This document shows positions 1 to 6,365 of a DNA stretch of 7,576 bases, in pieces. How positions within the stretch are numbered: the first letter of the stretch is position 1; each line of letters opens with the position of its first letter. The stretch is taken from contig DNXU01000548.1 of the NCBI GenBank assembly GCA_003505715.1, positions 2,225-9,800 on the forward strand, written 5' to 3'. Under the pieces are notes generated by a model that was not told where the DNA came from, ran no database searches, and worked only from the letters and a program-made list of their open reading frames with translations. The DNA comes from Cyanobacteria bacterium UBA8803. Its GTDB lineage: Bacteria > Cyanobacteriota > Cyanobacteriia > Cyanobacteriales > Coleofasciculaceae. A program made the translations under genes and the position numbers.

Positions 1-54
1 TGTCACCCCGTCAGCCTATTTTGTCTAGTTGTAAATTAATCTACATTCGGCAAC

Positions 55-441
55 CTAAACCCGGTTAGAGCGATTGTTGCCTGTCCGTTCTGTGTTGGGA
101 GAGCTACCAACACTTCTTTGAACAGTGTCAGGATACAGCGCACCCCACTCTTTTAATGCTTCTGCTGAGTCTTCTCCAATTCTTTGAAGGCGTTCACCAG
201 GAGCGCCTTTGGTTTCGCGAGCTTCCCGATTCCACTCTCCTGTTGTTTGGGGTCTTTGGGTATCTTCCTGATGTAGTGCATGATCGATCTTGGTGGTTAT
301 GCCTTGGGCATTACGTCCCCGATCGATGTTTGTTGTAAGCAGTAGAAAGCCAACTAAGACAACAGCCAAAAATCTCTTAATCTGAAGCTCTTTAACTATA
401 GCCTTGCATCGCTCGATTGTTCCAGAAATCAGGTTTGTCAT
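55..441 (-). CDS. Small membrane-anchored or exported protein, unknown function
   Basis: 128 residues, starting at ATG 441-439, with a GAGG Shine-Dalgarno-like motif (449-452 on the plus strand) six bases upstream. A short basic N-terminus (RCK, K18, IKR) precedes one hydrophobic segment at about residues 24-37 (FLAVVLVGFLLL), so it is either an uncleaved signal anchor or a signal peptide; there is no lipobox cysteine. The rest is hydrophilic and should lie outside the cytoplasmic membrane. Residues 67-110 (from TGEWNREARETKGAPGERL to about YPDTVQRS) look like one amphipathic charged helix; the tail is rich in S, N, R and T. Small exported proteins of this layout are common in cyanobacteria and some are stress-induced, but I cannot name the family with certainty. 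It ends at TAG 57-55 and sits alone downstream of a 589-bp gap, so it probably has its own promoter. I infer no enzymatic function. Confidence 0.72.
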   Translation of the reverse strand: MTNLISGTIERCKAIVKELQIKRFLAVVLVGFLLLTTNIDRGRNAQGITTKIDHALHQEDTQRPQTTGEWNREARETKGAPGERLQRIGEDSAEALKEWGALYPDTVQRSVGSSPNTERTGNNRSNRV

Positions 442-506
442 GACAAGCCTCTCTTCGTTCCTTCTTAAGTCTTTTCACAGTTTCAGGACTTCCTTAACTC
501 GCTTAA

Positions 507-535
507 AATATAGGTTGGTGATGAAATTGAACCAA
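507..535 (-). promoter_or_regulatory. Candidate sigma70-type promoter for the small exported protein
   Basis: Read on the minus strand, TTGGTT (535-530) and TATATT (512-507) are separated by 17 bases. The -10 matches the consensus at 5 of 6 positions, but the -35 only at its first three. It would give a leader of roughly 60 bases before ATG 441. This rests on motif matching alone. Confidence 0.25.
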
Positions 536-879
536 AACCCACCTTCTAGCTAATAAGTTGTCCTGAACCCAAATCAAGACTAGCTATAAAAATATAATCG
601 TTCCTCTAACAAAAGTCATAGTTTCTTGATACCCCAGAACTAACAGCAGGGAACAGGGAATATGTGATTTAAATGGATGACAGCTTGCCAGCTATCTCTA
701 TAAAGAGAATGGCTCAATATTCTCGGTATCTATCTTAAGTGCGATCTTTCCCCAAGACTGACACAATTAGGCGATCGCATATAAAATTTTTATTTGAGAG
801 GTAAACATCTTATACATATCAAATTTTATCCCACAAGCTGTTATCCCGCAGTAAACTCAAGTCTACTGCTAACAGCTGA

Positions 880-897
880 AGCCCATTGAAATGGACT
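880..897. repeat. Small palindrome, REP-like hairpin
   Basis: Positions 880-887 pair with 890-897 around the two bases GA. All pairs are standard on the plus strand except C882/A895, which becomes a G-U wobble in minus-strand RNA. The core CCATTGAAATGG (883-894) resembles CCACTGAAGTGG in the large palindrome at 6254-6265: the two differ at one mirrored pair (C-G versus T-A), so both palindromes keep their pairing. Possibly a diverged member of the same repeat family. Confidence 0.4.
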
Positions 898-968
898 AAA
901 CATTGAGAGGGAGTGGTCTTGATAAGAATGCTTGTGCGATCGCCTTTCATCCTGCGACTATATAGTGG

Positions 969-1006
969 TAATGGTACGTTAGCTTCAGCATAACGCACCC
1001 TACTAA
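969..1006. repeat. Dispersed 38-bp palindromic repeat, copy 1
   Basis: Matches the copy at 1689-1726 at 35 of 38 positions in the same orientation. Its stem is 973-981 paired with 991-999 (GGTACGTTA / TAACGCACC), with a 9-base loop that can form a small inner GCT/AGC stem. The one imperfect pair (A976/C996) is a G-U wobble in minus-strand RNA. It lies 24 bases beyond the stop of the 191-residue gene. Hairpins of the form GGTGCGTTA...TAACGCACC are widespread in cyanobacterial genomes. It might act as a 3' stabilising or terminating structure, but no T-run follows on the minus strand. Confidence 0.75.
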
Positions 1007-1030
1007 TAGAAGCTGACAAGACCTTAACCT

Positions 1031-1606
1031 TTAGTCGGGGAAGGCGAATCCTGTTCTAGGATCGCGAATATACAAGCCGAGAACTAACGATTCCATGACC
1101 GTGTCCCATACTGGAATCAATTGCTCTGCCTCGTCTGCCCAATAGTCAAAAGTAATTAGGCATTGAACTCCTGAACCTAAGCCAATACAAATACGGGAAT
1201 AGGCTTCCCGGTTTTCTTGAGGGTCAATAAATTTGATTTGAGTCCAAATGATGCGAGCTGTTTGACGCTGGAGTTGAATAATTTCCCCTCGCTCAATTAC
1301 ATTCCGCTTATCGTCTTTAACTATCTTTTTTAATAGCGGAACTAGCGGGAACTCTGCCCAGTTGGCAGGGGGTAGTAAGTTAAAGGAAGCTTCTAAGCGG
1401 CAATTATCGTTGGGCGGCTCTTTGTCTAAAAACCGGAACGACTTAAGATCCGGTTCAAAATGCCAATCCTCGGGGACATCAAAGCGCAACGCTCCTCGCC
1501 CTGCTACAAAGATCCGAGTTCCTGGCTTTGATGTCCAGTTATGGTCTTCCTTTAGCTCTAGAGTTTCCTTGATCCATTGGAGATTGTGCTTTTTGCGCTT
1601 AGCCAT
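1031..1606 (-). CDS. Conserved hypothetical protein, possible Mog1/PsbP-like fold
   Basis: 191 residues, starting at ATG 1606-1604, with GGAG (1612-1615 on the plus strand) five bases upstream, a good Shine-Dalgarno. The basic start (MAKRKKH) and absence of any hydrophobic segment indicate a cytosolic protein. From about residue 33 the pattern fits an alpha/beta sandwich of the Mog1/PsbP/DUF1795 type: a strand into 'FDVPEDWHF' (residues 42-50), then strands around residues 69-77 and 105-126, a strand 'SGVQCLITFDYW' (145-156), and a closing helix 'PVWDTVMESLVLG' (165-177). That fold assignment is inferred from the order of strands and the P-x-x-W followed by a late 'v...sl' helix; I do not recognise a named family. 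No catalytic residues are apparent. It lies 122 bp downstream of the histidine kinase on the same strand with a dispersed palindrome between them, so co-transcription is possible but unproven. Confidence 0.75.
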   Translation of the reverse strand: MAKRKKHNLQWIKETLELKEDHNWTSKPGTRIFVAGRGALRFDVPEDWHFEPDLKSFRFLDKEPPNDNCRLEASFNLLPPANWAEFPLVPLLKKIVKDDKRNVIERGEIIQLQRQTARIIWTQIKFIDPQENREAYSRICIGLGSGVQCLITFDYWADEAEQLIPVWDTVMESLVLGLYIRDPRTGFAFPD

Positions 1607-1688
1607 AGTAACTCCAGGTGTTGGCCTTCTTACTTATTTTGCCGTAGGTTTGGCTATTACTGTCAGGACTTACACAACTACATCATAT

Positions 1689-1726
1689 TAATGGTGCGTT
1701 AGCTCCAGCGTAACGCACCCTACTAA
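1689..1726. repeat. Dispersed 38-bp palindromic repeat, copy 2
   Basis: Contains a perfect 9-bp inverted repeat, GGTGCGTTA (1693-1701) and TAACGCACC (1711-1719), around a 9-base loop with an inner GCT/AGC pairing. It begins two bases beyond the kinase stop codon (TAA at 1731-1729), in the 122-bp gap before the 191-residue gene. Copy 1 is exactly 720 bp away in the same orientation. As RNA it would form a stable hairpin at the 3' end of the kinase message, but no U-tract follows, so a classical intrinsic terminator is not supported. Confidence 0.8.
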
Positions 1727-1728
1727 GA

Positions 1729-4700
1729 TTAATGAATCGGAATGTAAATTAAGAATACCGTGCCGTAGCCCGGTGCTGAAATACATTGCAATTTACCCTT
1801 GTGTCTTTCAACTACAATCTGATAACTAATAGACATCCCCAATCCCGTACCTTTACCGACAGGTTTCGTTGTAAAGAAGGGATCGCACATCCTTTGCTGG
1901 ACCTCTTGCGTCATTCCTAGCCCATTGTCACCAATCAAAATCACCACTTGATTGGAGTCAGCTAAAACTTCTGTACCAATCAAAATAATATTGGAACGGT
2001 CATGGGTATCTGCCGAGGTTAGTGAAACATCTGCGGAGGTTTGGGTTTTAGGGTTCTCCTCTATCGCATCAATCGCATTAGTGAGGATATTCATAAACAC
2101 CTGGTTCAGCTGTCCGGGGTAACACTGCACTTTGGGTAGGTTGCCGTAGTCTTTAATGACTTGGATTGCTGGGGTGCCTGGGTCTTTGCCTTTGAGGCGG
2201 TGAGAGAGAATTAGTAGGGTATTGTCAAGGCCCTCGTGGATGTCTACCCATTTCATTTCGGCTTCATCGAGCCGTGCAAAGTTCCGCAAGCTCAGAACTA
2301 TTTGGGAGATGCGATCGGCTCCTATTTTCATGGACGACAAGATTTTAGACAGATCTTCCTTAATGAAGTCGAGGTCAATGTCTGCTTCTAAGGCTTGAAT
2401 TTCTGCGGCTGGTTGGGGATAGTACTCTTGATAGAGTTGAATCAAATTCAGCAACTCTTCGGCATAATTATTAATGTGAATAAGATTGCCGTAGATAAAG
2501 TTGATGGGGTTGTTAATCTCGTGAGCCACGCCAGCCACTAGTTGCCCTAACGATGACATTTTCTCGCTTTGAACCAGTTGGGCTTGGGTTTGTTGGAGTT
2601 CGTCTAATGCTTGTTCGAGCTTAGCCGCTTGCTCTCTAGCAGTTGCTGCTGCCGTGCGACTTTGTTTGTAGAGTTGTCCTTGGTCAATGGCGATCGCAAT
2701 TTGGTCGGCAACCCTTTGTAGCAGTTCCACTTCCTCGTCGTGCCAAGGTCTCGGCCCGCTAGAGTGACCGCAACTGACTACACCAATTTCGCCGGATGTC
2801 GTATGGATGGGCAAGGCCAACAGCGCCGTGTAGCCTATACTGAAGAAGAATTTTTGCTCGGTGGGATCGGTTAACATCCTGGCACTGTCCACGCGGGTAA
2901 TTTCCTTGTTAAAAACCCTGGTTGTGAGCGGGCCAAATACTGTCACCGGAACGCAGTAACCCATGAGGCTAGGAAAGCTGGCTATCTTTGCTTCCTGAAC
3001 CACTTCCCAAAACGGTTCAGTTGCATCAGGTCGATACCACAGGAAGAAGCAGCGGTCAATTTGCAATAGATTATGGATTTCACGAACAGCAGTTTCTAAG
3101 ATGGTATTGATATCGAGGGAACGGCGAATTTGACTGGCAAGTTGGTTAAGCAGTGCCTCCCTTTGAGCAAGTTGCCGAAACTTGGCTTCACTCTGCCGTA
3201 GTTCTTCTTCCGTATGCTGGCGTTCCAGAGCAGCTCCCACCCACTGCGCCATCAGCTTCAACAGCTCTTTATCCCCGGCAGTAAAGGGGTGTTGGCGTAC
3301 CTGAAGGCTGAAAAAACTCAAGGTGCCGTAAACTGAACCTGCTACCATCACTGGCATTCCAATATAGGATTCGAGTCGGCTGGCTGTGTAAGCGGGAAGG
3401 CGGCACCAATGGGAGGTGCCAGCAGATTCAAACGCGATCGGTTCTGGTGCTCCCAAGGTTATGCTGCAATAGGTCTGTGCCAAATTCCAAATAGTTCCCT
3501 TAGTCAGGGGGAAGTCTAACTTGGGCGGCATTTGAGCAGCCACCACCTCATAGCGATCGCTTGCCACCCGCCCTAAAGCTGCCATCTCTAAACCGAACTG
3601 ACGACGACCTAGTGCTAGGAGTCCTTGCAGGCGTCGCTCAAAACTGAGTTTTCGGGCTGTGCTGACCTTGTAGAGCGAGCGCAGGGTTTCTTCTGTCCGC
3701 TTGCGCTCGGTGATGTCCGTAGAAATGGCGATCGCAGCCACAACTCGTCCATTGTGTTGGAGCGCTCCAGCCCGACTAGCATACCATGCCTTCGTACCGT
3801 TAGCTCCAACCCCAACTATCTCATAGTAGGCTGGCTCCCCAGTTTGAAATACCCGTGCCAAGGATTGTCTCACTATATGCTGATACTGGGGCGCTATGTA
3901 CTCATAAATGCTGGTGCCAATGGACTGTTCTACAGTAATGCCCGGTACGGTGCGATTAATAAACAACAATTTGCCCTGGGGATCGCACGTATAAATAATG
4001 TCGGGAGCATTTTTTACCAGCGATCGCCACCGTTCTTGTGATTCTCGCAGAGCATTTTCGGTACGTTGGCGCTCAGCGATTTCCTGCTGTAATTTTTCTA
4101 AGGTCGTTGTCAGTTTAGCTGTACGCTCTGCAACTAACTCTTCTAAGTGTTCCCGATCTTGAGCTTGAGCTAGGGCAATGCCAATATGGTCTGCTAGTTG
4201 CTCGAGCAGTTCAATTTCAAAACTCGACCACTGCCGTGGACTGCTACACTGATGAGCAACCAATAAACCCCAGAGTTCTTCCTTGAGCAGAATGGGCACG
4301 ACTAATTTGGCCTTGACCCCAAACTGTTGTAGAAAGTCAACCAGACAAGGGGCAAGATCAGCCGTTTGAGTGTTCTCAATCACTCGAACTCTGCCAGAGG
4401 CATAGAGCTGATGGTACTCTTGGGGAAAAACCTCCGGTTCAAATGTCTGTCCGAGAATTGAAGGCCAACCAGGACTGACTGCTTCTTTCACTGCGCTCCC
4501 AGTTCCATCAGGCCAAAGGCGATAGATTGAGACTCGATCCGCCTGAAGCAAATTCAGCACTTCCGTGACGGTTGTTTCGAGGATTTCCTCCAACTGTAAA
4601 GATTGACGAATCTCCAGGGTTATTTTTCCCACCACTTGCATTCGTTGATGCTGCTGGTTTAACTGTTCAGCTTGCAGTTCTGATTCGGTAATGTCAATCC

Positions 4701-5019
4701 CACTGCCAATAATATACTCAACATTGTTCTCGCTGTTGAGCAGAACGCTGTTTGACCACGCGATGCGCCGACGGTCTCCATTTTTGGTGACCCAGTAAGT
4801 TTCACAGTTGTACTCTGGAGAATCCCCAGATTTTAGATGCTCCCAAACAGCTTGAAAAGGTGCCACCTCTTGGGGAATTAAGAATCGCTCCCAAATATAC
4901 CTACCTCTGACTTCCTCGAAAGAGTAACCGCTTATTTCCTCGCAAGCCTTATTAAAAGCGACGATTCGTCCCTGTGGGTCAAGGCCAAACGTTAAAATAT
5001 TGACTGTATTCTTAGCCAA
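1729..5019 (-). CDS. Soluble multi-sensor histidine kinase (PAS-GAF-PAS-GAF-GAF-HisKA-HATPase)
   Basis: 1096 residues, cytosolic, with no membrane segment or HAMP domain. Order: PAS 1-112 (DPQGRIVAFNKACEEISGYS); GAF 142-288, with cyanobacteriochrome-like features including Cys225 and 'LVVPIL...LWGLLVAHQC'; coiled coil 288-325; PAS 328-438; GAF 455-600; GAF 630-782; coiled coil 790-820; dimerisation helices with the H-box 'VAHEINNP', phospho-acceptor His833; then the ATPase with N-box Asn977 and Asn981, 'DNGLGM' 1031-1036, 'DPFF' 1046-1049 and 'GKGTGLGMS' 1055-1063. All catalytic boxes are intact, so an active kinase is expected. There is no receiver domain and no response regulator gene here, so the partner is elsewhere. 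The start is TTG (5019-5017): an in-frame TAA lies only nine bases upstream and no nearby internal ATG preserves the first PAS domain. Shine-Dalgarno is weak. The signal sensed is unknown; PAS/GAF domains could bind bilin, haem, nucleotide or other ligands. Confidence 0.95.
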   Translation of the reverse strand: MAKNTVNILTFGLDPQGRIVAFNKACEEISGYSFEEVRGRYIWERFLIPQEVAPFQAVWEHLKSGDSPEYNCETYWVTKNGDRRRIAWSNSVLLNSENNVEYIIGSGIDITESELQAEQLNQQHQRMQVVGKITLEIRQSLQLEEILETTVTEVLNLLQADRVSIYRLWPDGTGSAVKEAVSPGWPSILGQTFEPEVFPQEYHQLYASGRVRVIENTQTADLAPCLVDFLQQFGVKAKLVVPILLKEELWGLLVAHQCSSPRQWSSFEIELLEQLADHIGIALAQAQDREHLEELVAERTAKLTTTLEKLQQEIAERQRTENALRESQERWRSLVKNAPDIIYTCDPQGKLLFINRTVPGITVEQSIGTSIYEYIAPQYQHIVRQSLARVFQTGEPAYYEIVGVGANGTKAWYASRAGALQHNGRVVAAIAISTDITERKRTEETLRSLYKVSTARKLSFERRLQGLLALGRRQFGLEMAALGRVASDRYEVVAAQMPPKLDFPLTKGTIWNLAQTYCSITLGAPEPIAFESAGTSHWCRLPAYTASRLESYIGMPVMVAGSVYGTLSFFSLQVRQHPFTAGDKELLKLMAQWVGAALERQHTEEELRQSEAKFRQLAQREALLNQLASQIRRSLDINTILETAVREIHNLLQIDRCFFLWYRPDATEPFWEVVQEAKIASFPSLMGYCVPVTVFGPLTTRVFNKEITRVDSARMLTDPTEQKFFFSIGYTALLALPIHTTSGEIGVVSCGHSSGPRPWHDEEVELLQRVADQIAIAIDQGQLYKQSRTAAATAREQAAKLEQALDELQQTQAQLVQSEKMSSLGQLVAGVAHEINNPINFIYGNLIHINNYAEELLNLIQLYQEYYPQPAAEIQALEADIDLDFIKEDLSKILSSMKIGADRISQIVLSLRNFARLDEAEMKWVDIHEGLDNTLLILSHRLKGKDPGTPAIQVIKDYGNLPKVQCYPGQLNQVFMNILTNAIDAIEENPKTQTSADVSLTSADTHDRSNIILIGTEVLADSNQVVILIGDNGLGMTQEVQQRMCDPFFTTKPVGKGTGLGMSISYQIVVERHKGKLQCISAPGYGTVFLIYIPIH

Positions 5020-5040
5020 TTGACTTTATGCTATCCAAAG

Positions 5041-5069
5041 TTTATATGAAATATCTCTCATAATTTTAA
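5041..5069 (-). promoter_or_regulatory. Candidate sigma70-type promoter for the histidine kinase
   Basis: On the minus strand, TTAAAA (5069-5064) and TATAAA (5046-5041) are 17 bases apart, matching the -35 at 4 of 6 and the -10 at 5 of 6 positions. Transcription would begin near 5034, giving a leader of about 15 bases before the TTG start. This fits the proposed start, because the in-frame stop at 5028-5026 would then lie in the leader. The region is AT-rich, so a chance match is possible. A further -10-like TATAGT lies at 5123-5118 without a well-spaced -35. Confidence 0.35.
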
Positions 5070-5196
5070 ACAATTATTTCAGCAGAAAGATTGCTCTTTA
5101 AAGTCTCTTAACTAAATACTATAAAAGTGCCAGTTTCCGGCCATGTTAAATATAATAACTAACGATTTCAGCACAATTAGCGGTTAACCAAATTAT

Positions 5197-6093
5197 TTAA
5201 ACAGACTTAACATCATGAAAGCGGGTATAGTCAATGATGCGCCGCCCATCCCGTTTCCTCACAAAAAGATCCACAAAACGCCTGTGCCACAAGATTTCTT
5301 CAGTTACGTAAGAGTGTCGAGCATGAATGGTCTGAGAAACGGTTTCATCCAAACCTGTAAGCGTAACGATAATTTCAGCCTCCTCCTCAGACAGGGAGTT
5401 TGGTGTTGCTCCATATAGGGGACTGCTCTCATCAATCTGATGCATGGCCGTCCAAGTCAGCGCAAAAATGGGCGTTTGGCTACGCACCAGTTTGAGGTCA
5501 TAAAATCGGCGCATAAATTCCCCTTCCAGAGTCACTTCATTACGCAGCAAGCTCACTTGTAACTGAGCTTCTAATATCTGGTTCCGGCGTTCGTTAGCGG
5601 TGCGAAACATGAGGGTAGGCACACCGTCATGGGGAGCAATAACGGCCACGCGACTGAAGAGAACTCTAGCAGTGGGGCGAGAGAAACGGGCAAACATCAG
5701 GCCAGTAGCGATGGTTAGCCCCATCAAACCAGTTAAGGCTTCGATGGTAACTAGAATGTTCGTATACGTACATTCAGGACGCGGATACATGGCACCGTAG
5801 CCGATCGATGCCATGGTCTGAACGCTGAAGAAAAAGGTGTCCCAGAAATAGCCAGGACGAGCGTTCTGAATGCAATCTCCTCCGGCCAGGTATAACAAGG
5901 CAAACAGGGCGTTGGCGGCAATATAGCCCACCCCAATGAGGCCGAAGAACCAAGGCCAGTGAAGAGTTAGCAGTAAATGGTAAGGATCGCGCCACAGAGA
6001 GTGAGATGAGCCTTTTCTGAGAATGTCCAATCGTCTGTTTCTATCCCGGTTGACCATACGGTACTGAGGGGGGCTAGGAGGCGTTTTGGGCAT
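5197..6093 (-). CDS. Inward-rectifier potassium channel, KirBac family
   Basis: 298 residues, close to the KirBac length. The channel should conduct K+ across the cytoplasmic (or another internal) membrane as a tetramer. Visible in order: basic cytosolic N-terminus; amphipathic slide helix around 36-46 (DPYHLLLTLHW); TM1 about 47-70; pore helix 81-94 (GYFWDTFFFSVQTM); selectivity filter S96-I-G-Y-G-A101; TM2 about 109-135, ending 'FARFSRP'; then the cytoplasmic immunoglobulin-like Kir domain from about 140, with hallmark stretches 'FYDLKLVRSQTPIFALTWT', 'HQIDESSPLYG' and a C-terminal 'IDYTRFHD'. This matches KirBac1.1 along most of its length. Odd points: the filter reads SIGYGA where KirBac1.1 has TVGYGD, and Cys74 and Cys108 bracket the pore. 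Start ATG 6093-6091 has no evident Shine-Dalgarno; a second ATG at codon 13 is less likely because it would shorten the N-terminus. It is preceded by a repeat-filled 272-bp gap after the aldolase. Confidence 0.96.
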   Translation of the reverse strand: MPKTPPSPPQYRMVNRDRNRRLDILRKGSSHSLWRDPYHLLLTLHWPWFFGLIGVGYIAANALFALLYLAGGDCIQNARPGYFWDTFFFSVQTMASIGYGAMYPRPECTYTNILVTIEALTGLMGLTIATGLMFARFSRPTARVLFSRVAVIAPHDGVPTLMFRTANERRNQILEAQLQVSLLRNEVTLEGEFMRRFYDLKLVRSQTPIFALTWTAMHQIDESSPLYGATPNSLSEEEAEIIVTLTGLDETVSQTIHARHSYVTEEILWHRRFVDLFVRKRDGRRIIDYTRFHDVKSV

Positions 6094-6126
6094 TTAATAT
6101 TACCATTATTTAAGTTAATTTATTTT

Positions 6127-6175
6127 GGTGATGGGTGATTGGTGATTGGTAATTGGTGATGGGTGATGGGTGAGG
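6127..6175. repeat. Tandem heptamer array, left (7 units)
   Basis: Seven consecutive 7-base units of the form GGTGATK, with single-base variants (GGTAATT at 6148-6154, GGTGAGG at 6169-6175). This is the short tandemly repeated heptamer (STRR) type described from cyanobacteria. It is in inverted orientation to the seven-unit array at 6312-6360, so the two could pair. Confidence 0.85.
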
Positions 6176-6210
6176 AATCTCTCATATCGTGTCTGGTTGC
6201 GTCGATATTG

Positions 6211-6275
6211 TTCGTAGTAACTACTTCAGTGGTTGACAAGGCTCTATTGTCAACCACTGAAGTGGTTACTACGAA
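6211..6275. repeat. Large palindrome, 29-bp arms with 7-base loop
   Basis: Arms 6211-6239 and 6247-6275 are inverted copies matching at 28 of 29 positions, with 6240-6246 as the loop. The single difference is T6222 against G6264. Each arm itself contains a small palindrome; the right one is perfect: AACCACT (6252-6258), GA, AGTGGTT (6261-6267). The DNA or RNA can therefore fold as one long hairpin or as two short ones. It looks like two repeat units joined head to head, resembling non-coding mobile or REP-like palindromes common in cyanobacteria. A T6 run follows on the plus strand only (6277-6282), where no gene precedes it. Confidence 0.88.
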
Positions 6276-6311
6276 CTTTTTTATACAAGGAAAGGTGCTA
6301 CCGGACTTGAT

Positions 6312-6360
6312 ATCACCAATCACGAATCACCCATTACCCATTACCCATCACCCATTACCC
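6312..6360. repeat. Tandem heptamer array, right (7 units)
   Basis: Seven 7-base units of ATCACCC/ATTACCC type (ATCACCA and ATCACGA at the left edge), in exact register from 6312 to 6360. It is the inverse complement type of the left array at 6127-6175, with the same number of units and the same 49-bp length. It ends five bases before the aldolase stop codon. Confidence 0.85.
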
Positions 6361-6365
6361 TAATA

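Larger units (their letters stand above)
442..1030. other. 589-bp intergenic region with repeat remnants
   Basis: No convincing gene is seen here. It contains a candidate promoter for the downstream small protein (507-535), a remnant of a heptamer repeat (AGGGAAC then AGGGAAT, 648-661), two HIP1 palindromes (771-778 and 936-943), a small hairpin (880-897) and one copy of a 38-bp dispersed repeat (969-1006). A 66-codon minus-strand reading frame at 1019-819 is not supported: its first part is the dispersed repeat being translated, and no ribosome binding site or recognisable domain is seen. The remainder is AT-rich. Confidence 0.6.

Noticed and set aside
819..1019. 66-codon minus-strand reading frame
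   Set aside because: Its first part is the dispersed repeat read as protein (RYAEANVP). It has no ribosome binding site, no domain, and ordinary intergenic composition.
1661..1675. TGTCAGGACTTACAC, like a common cyanobacterial short repeat
   Set aside because: Only a single short match is present here (a 9-base part, TCAGGACTT, recurs at 483-491); too little to call a repeat from this window alone.
3615..4041. Open frames on both strands inside the kinase gene
   Set aside because: They overlap conserved PAS and GAF coding sequence in other frames and show no domain of their own.
6233..6253. Consensus -35 box TTGACA on both strands inside the palindrome
   Set aside because: TTGACA appears on each strand because of the symmetry, but no -10-like hexamer lies 16-18 bases downstream on either strand.
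6211..6283. Intrinsic terminator: long hairpin followed by T6 at 6277-6282
   Set aside because: The T-run follows only on the plus strand, where no gene lies upstream. On the minus strand, where the genes are, the hairpin is followed by mixed sequence.
6120..6363. Reading frames of about 66 codons on both strands across the palindrome
   Set aside because: They mirror each other because the DNA is palindromic and repetitive; the predicted peptides are translated heptamers, not genes.
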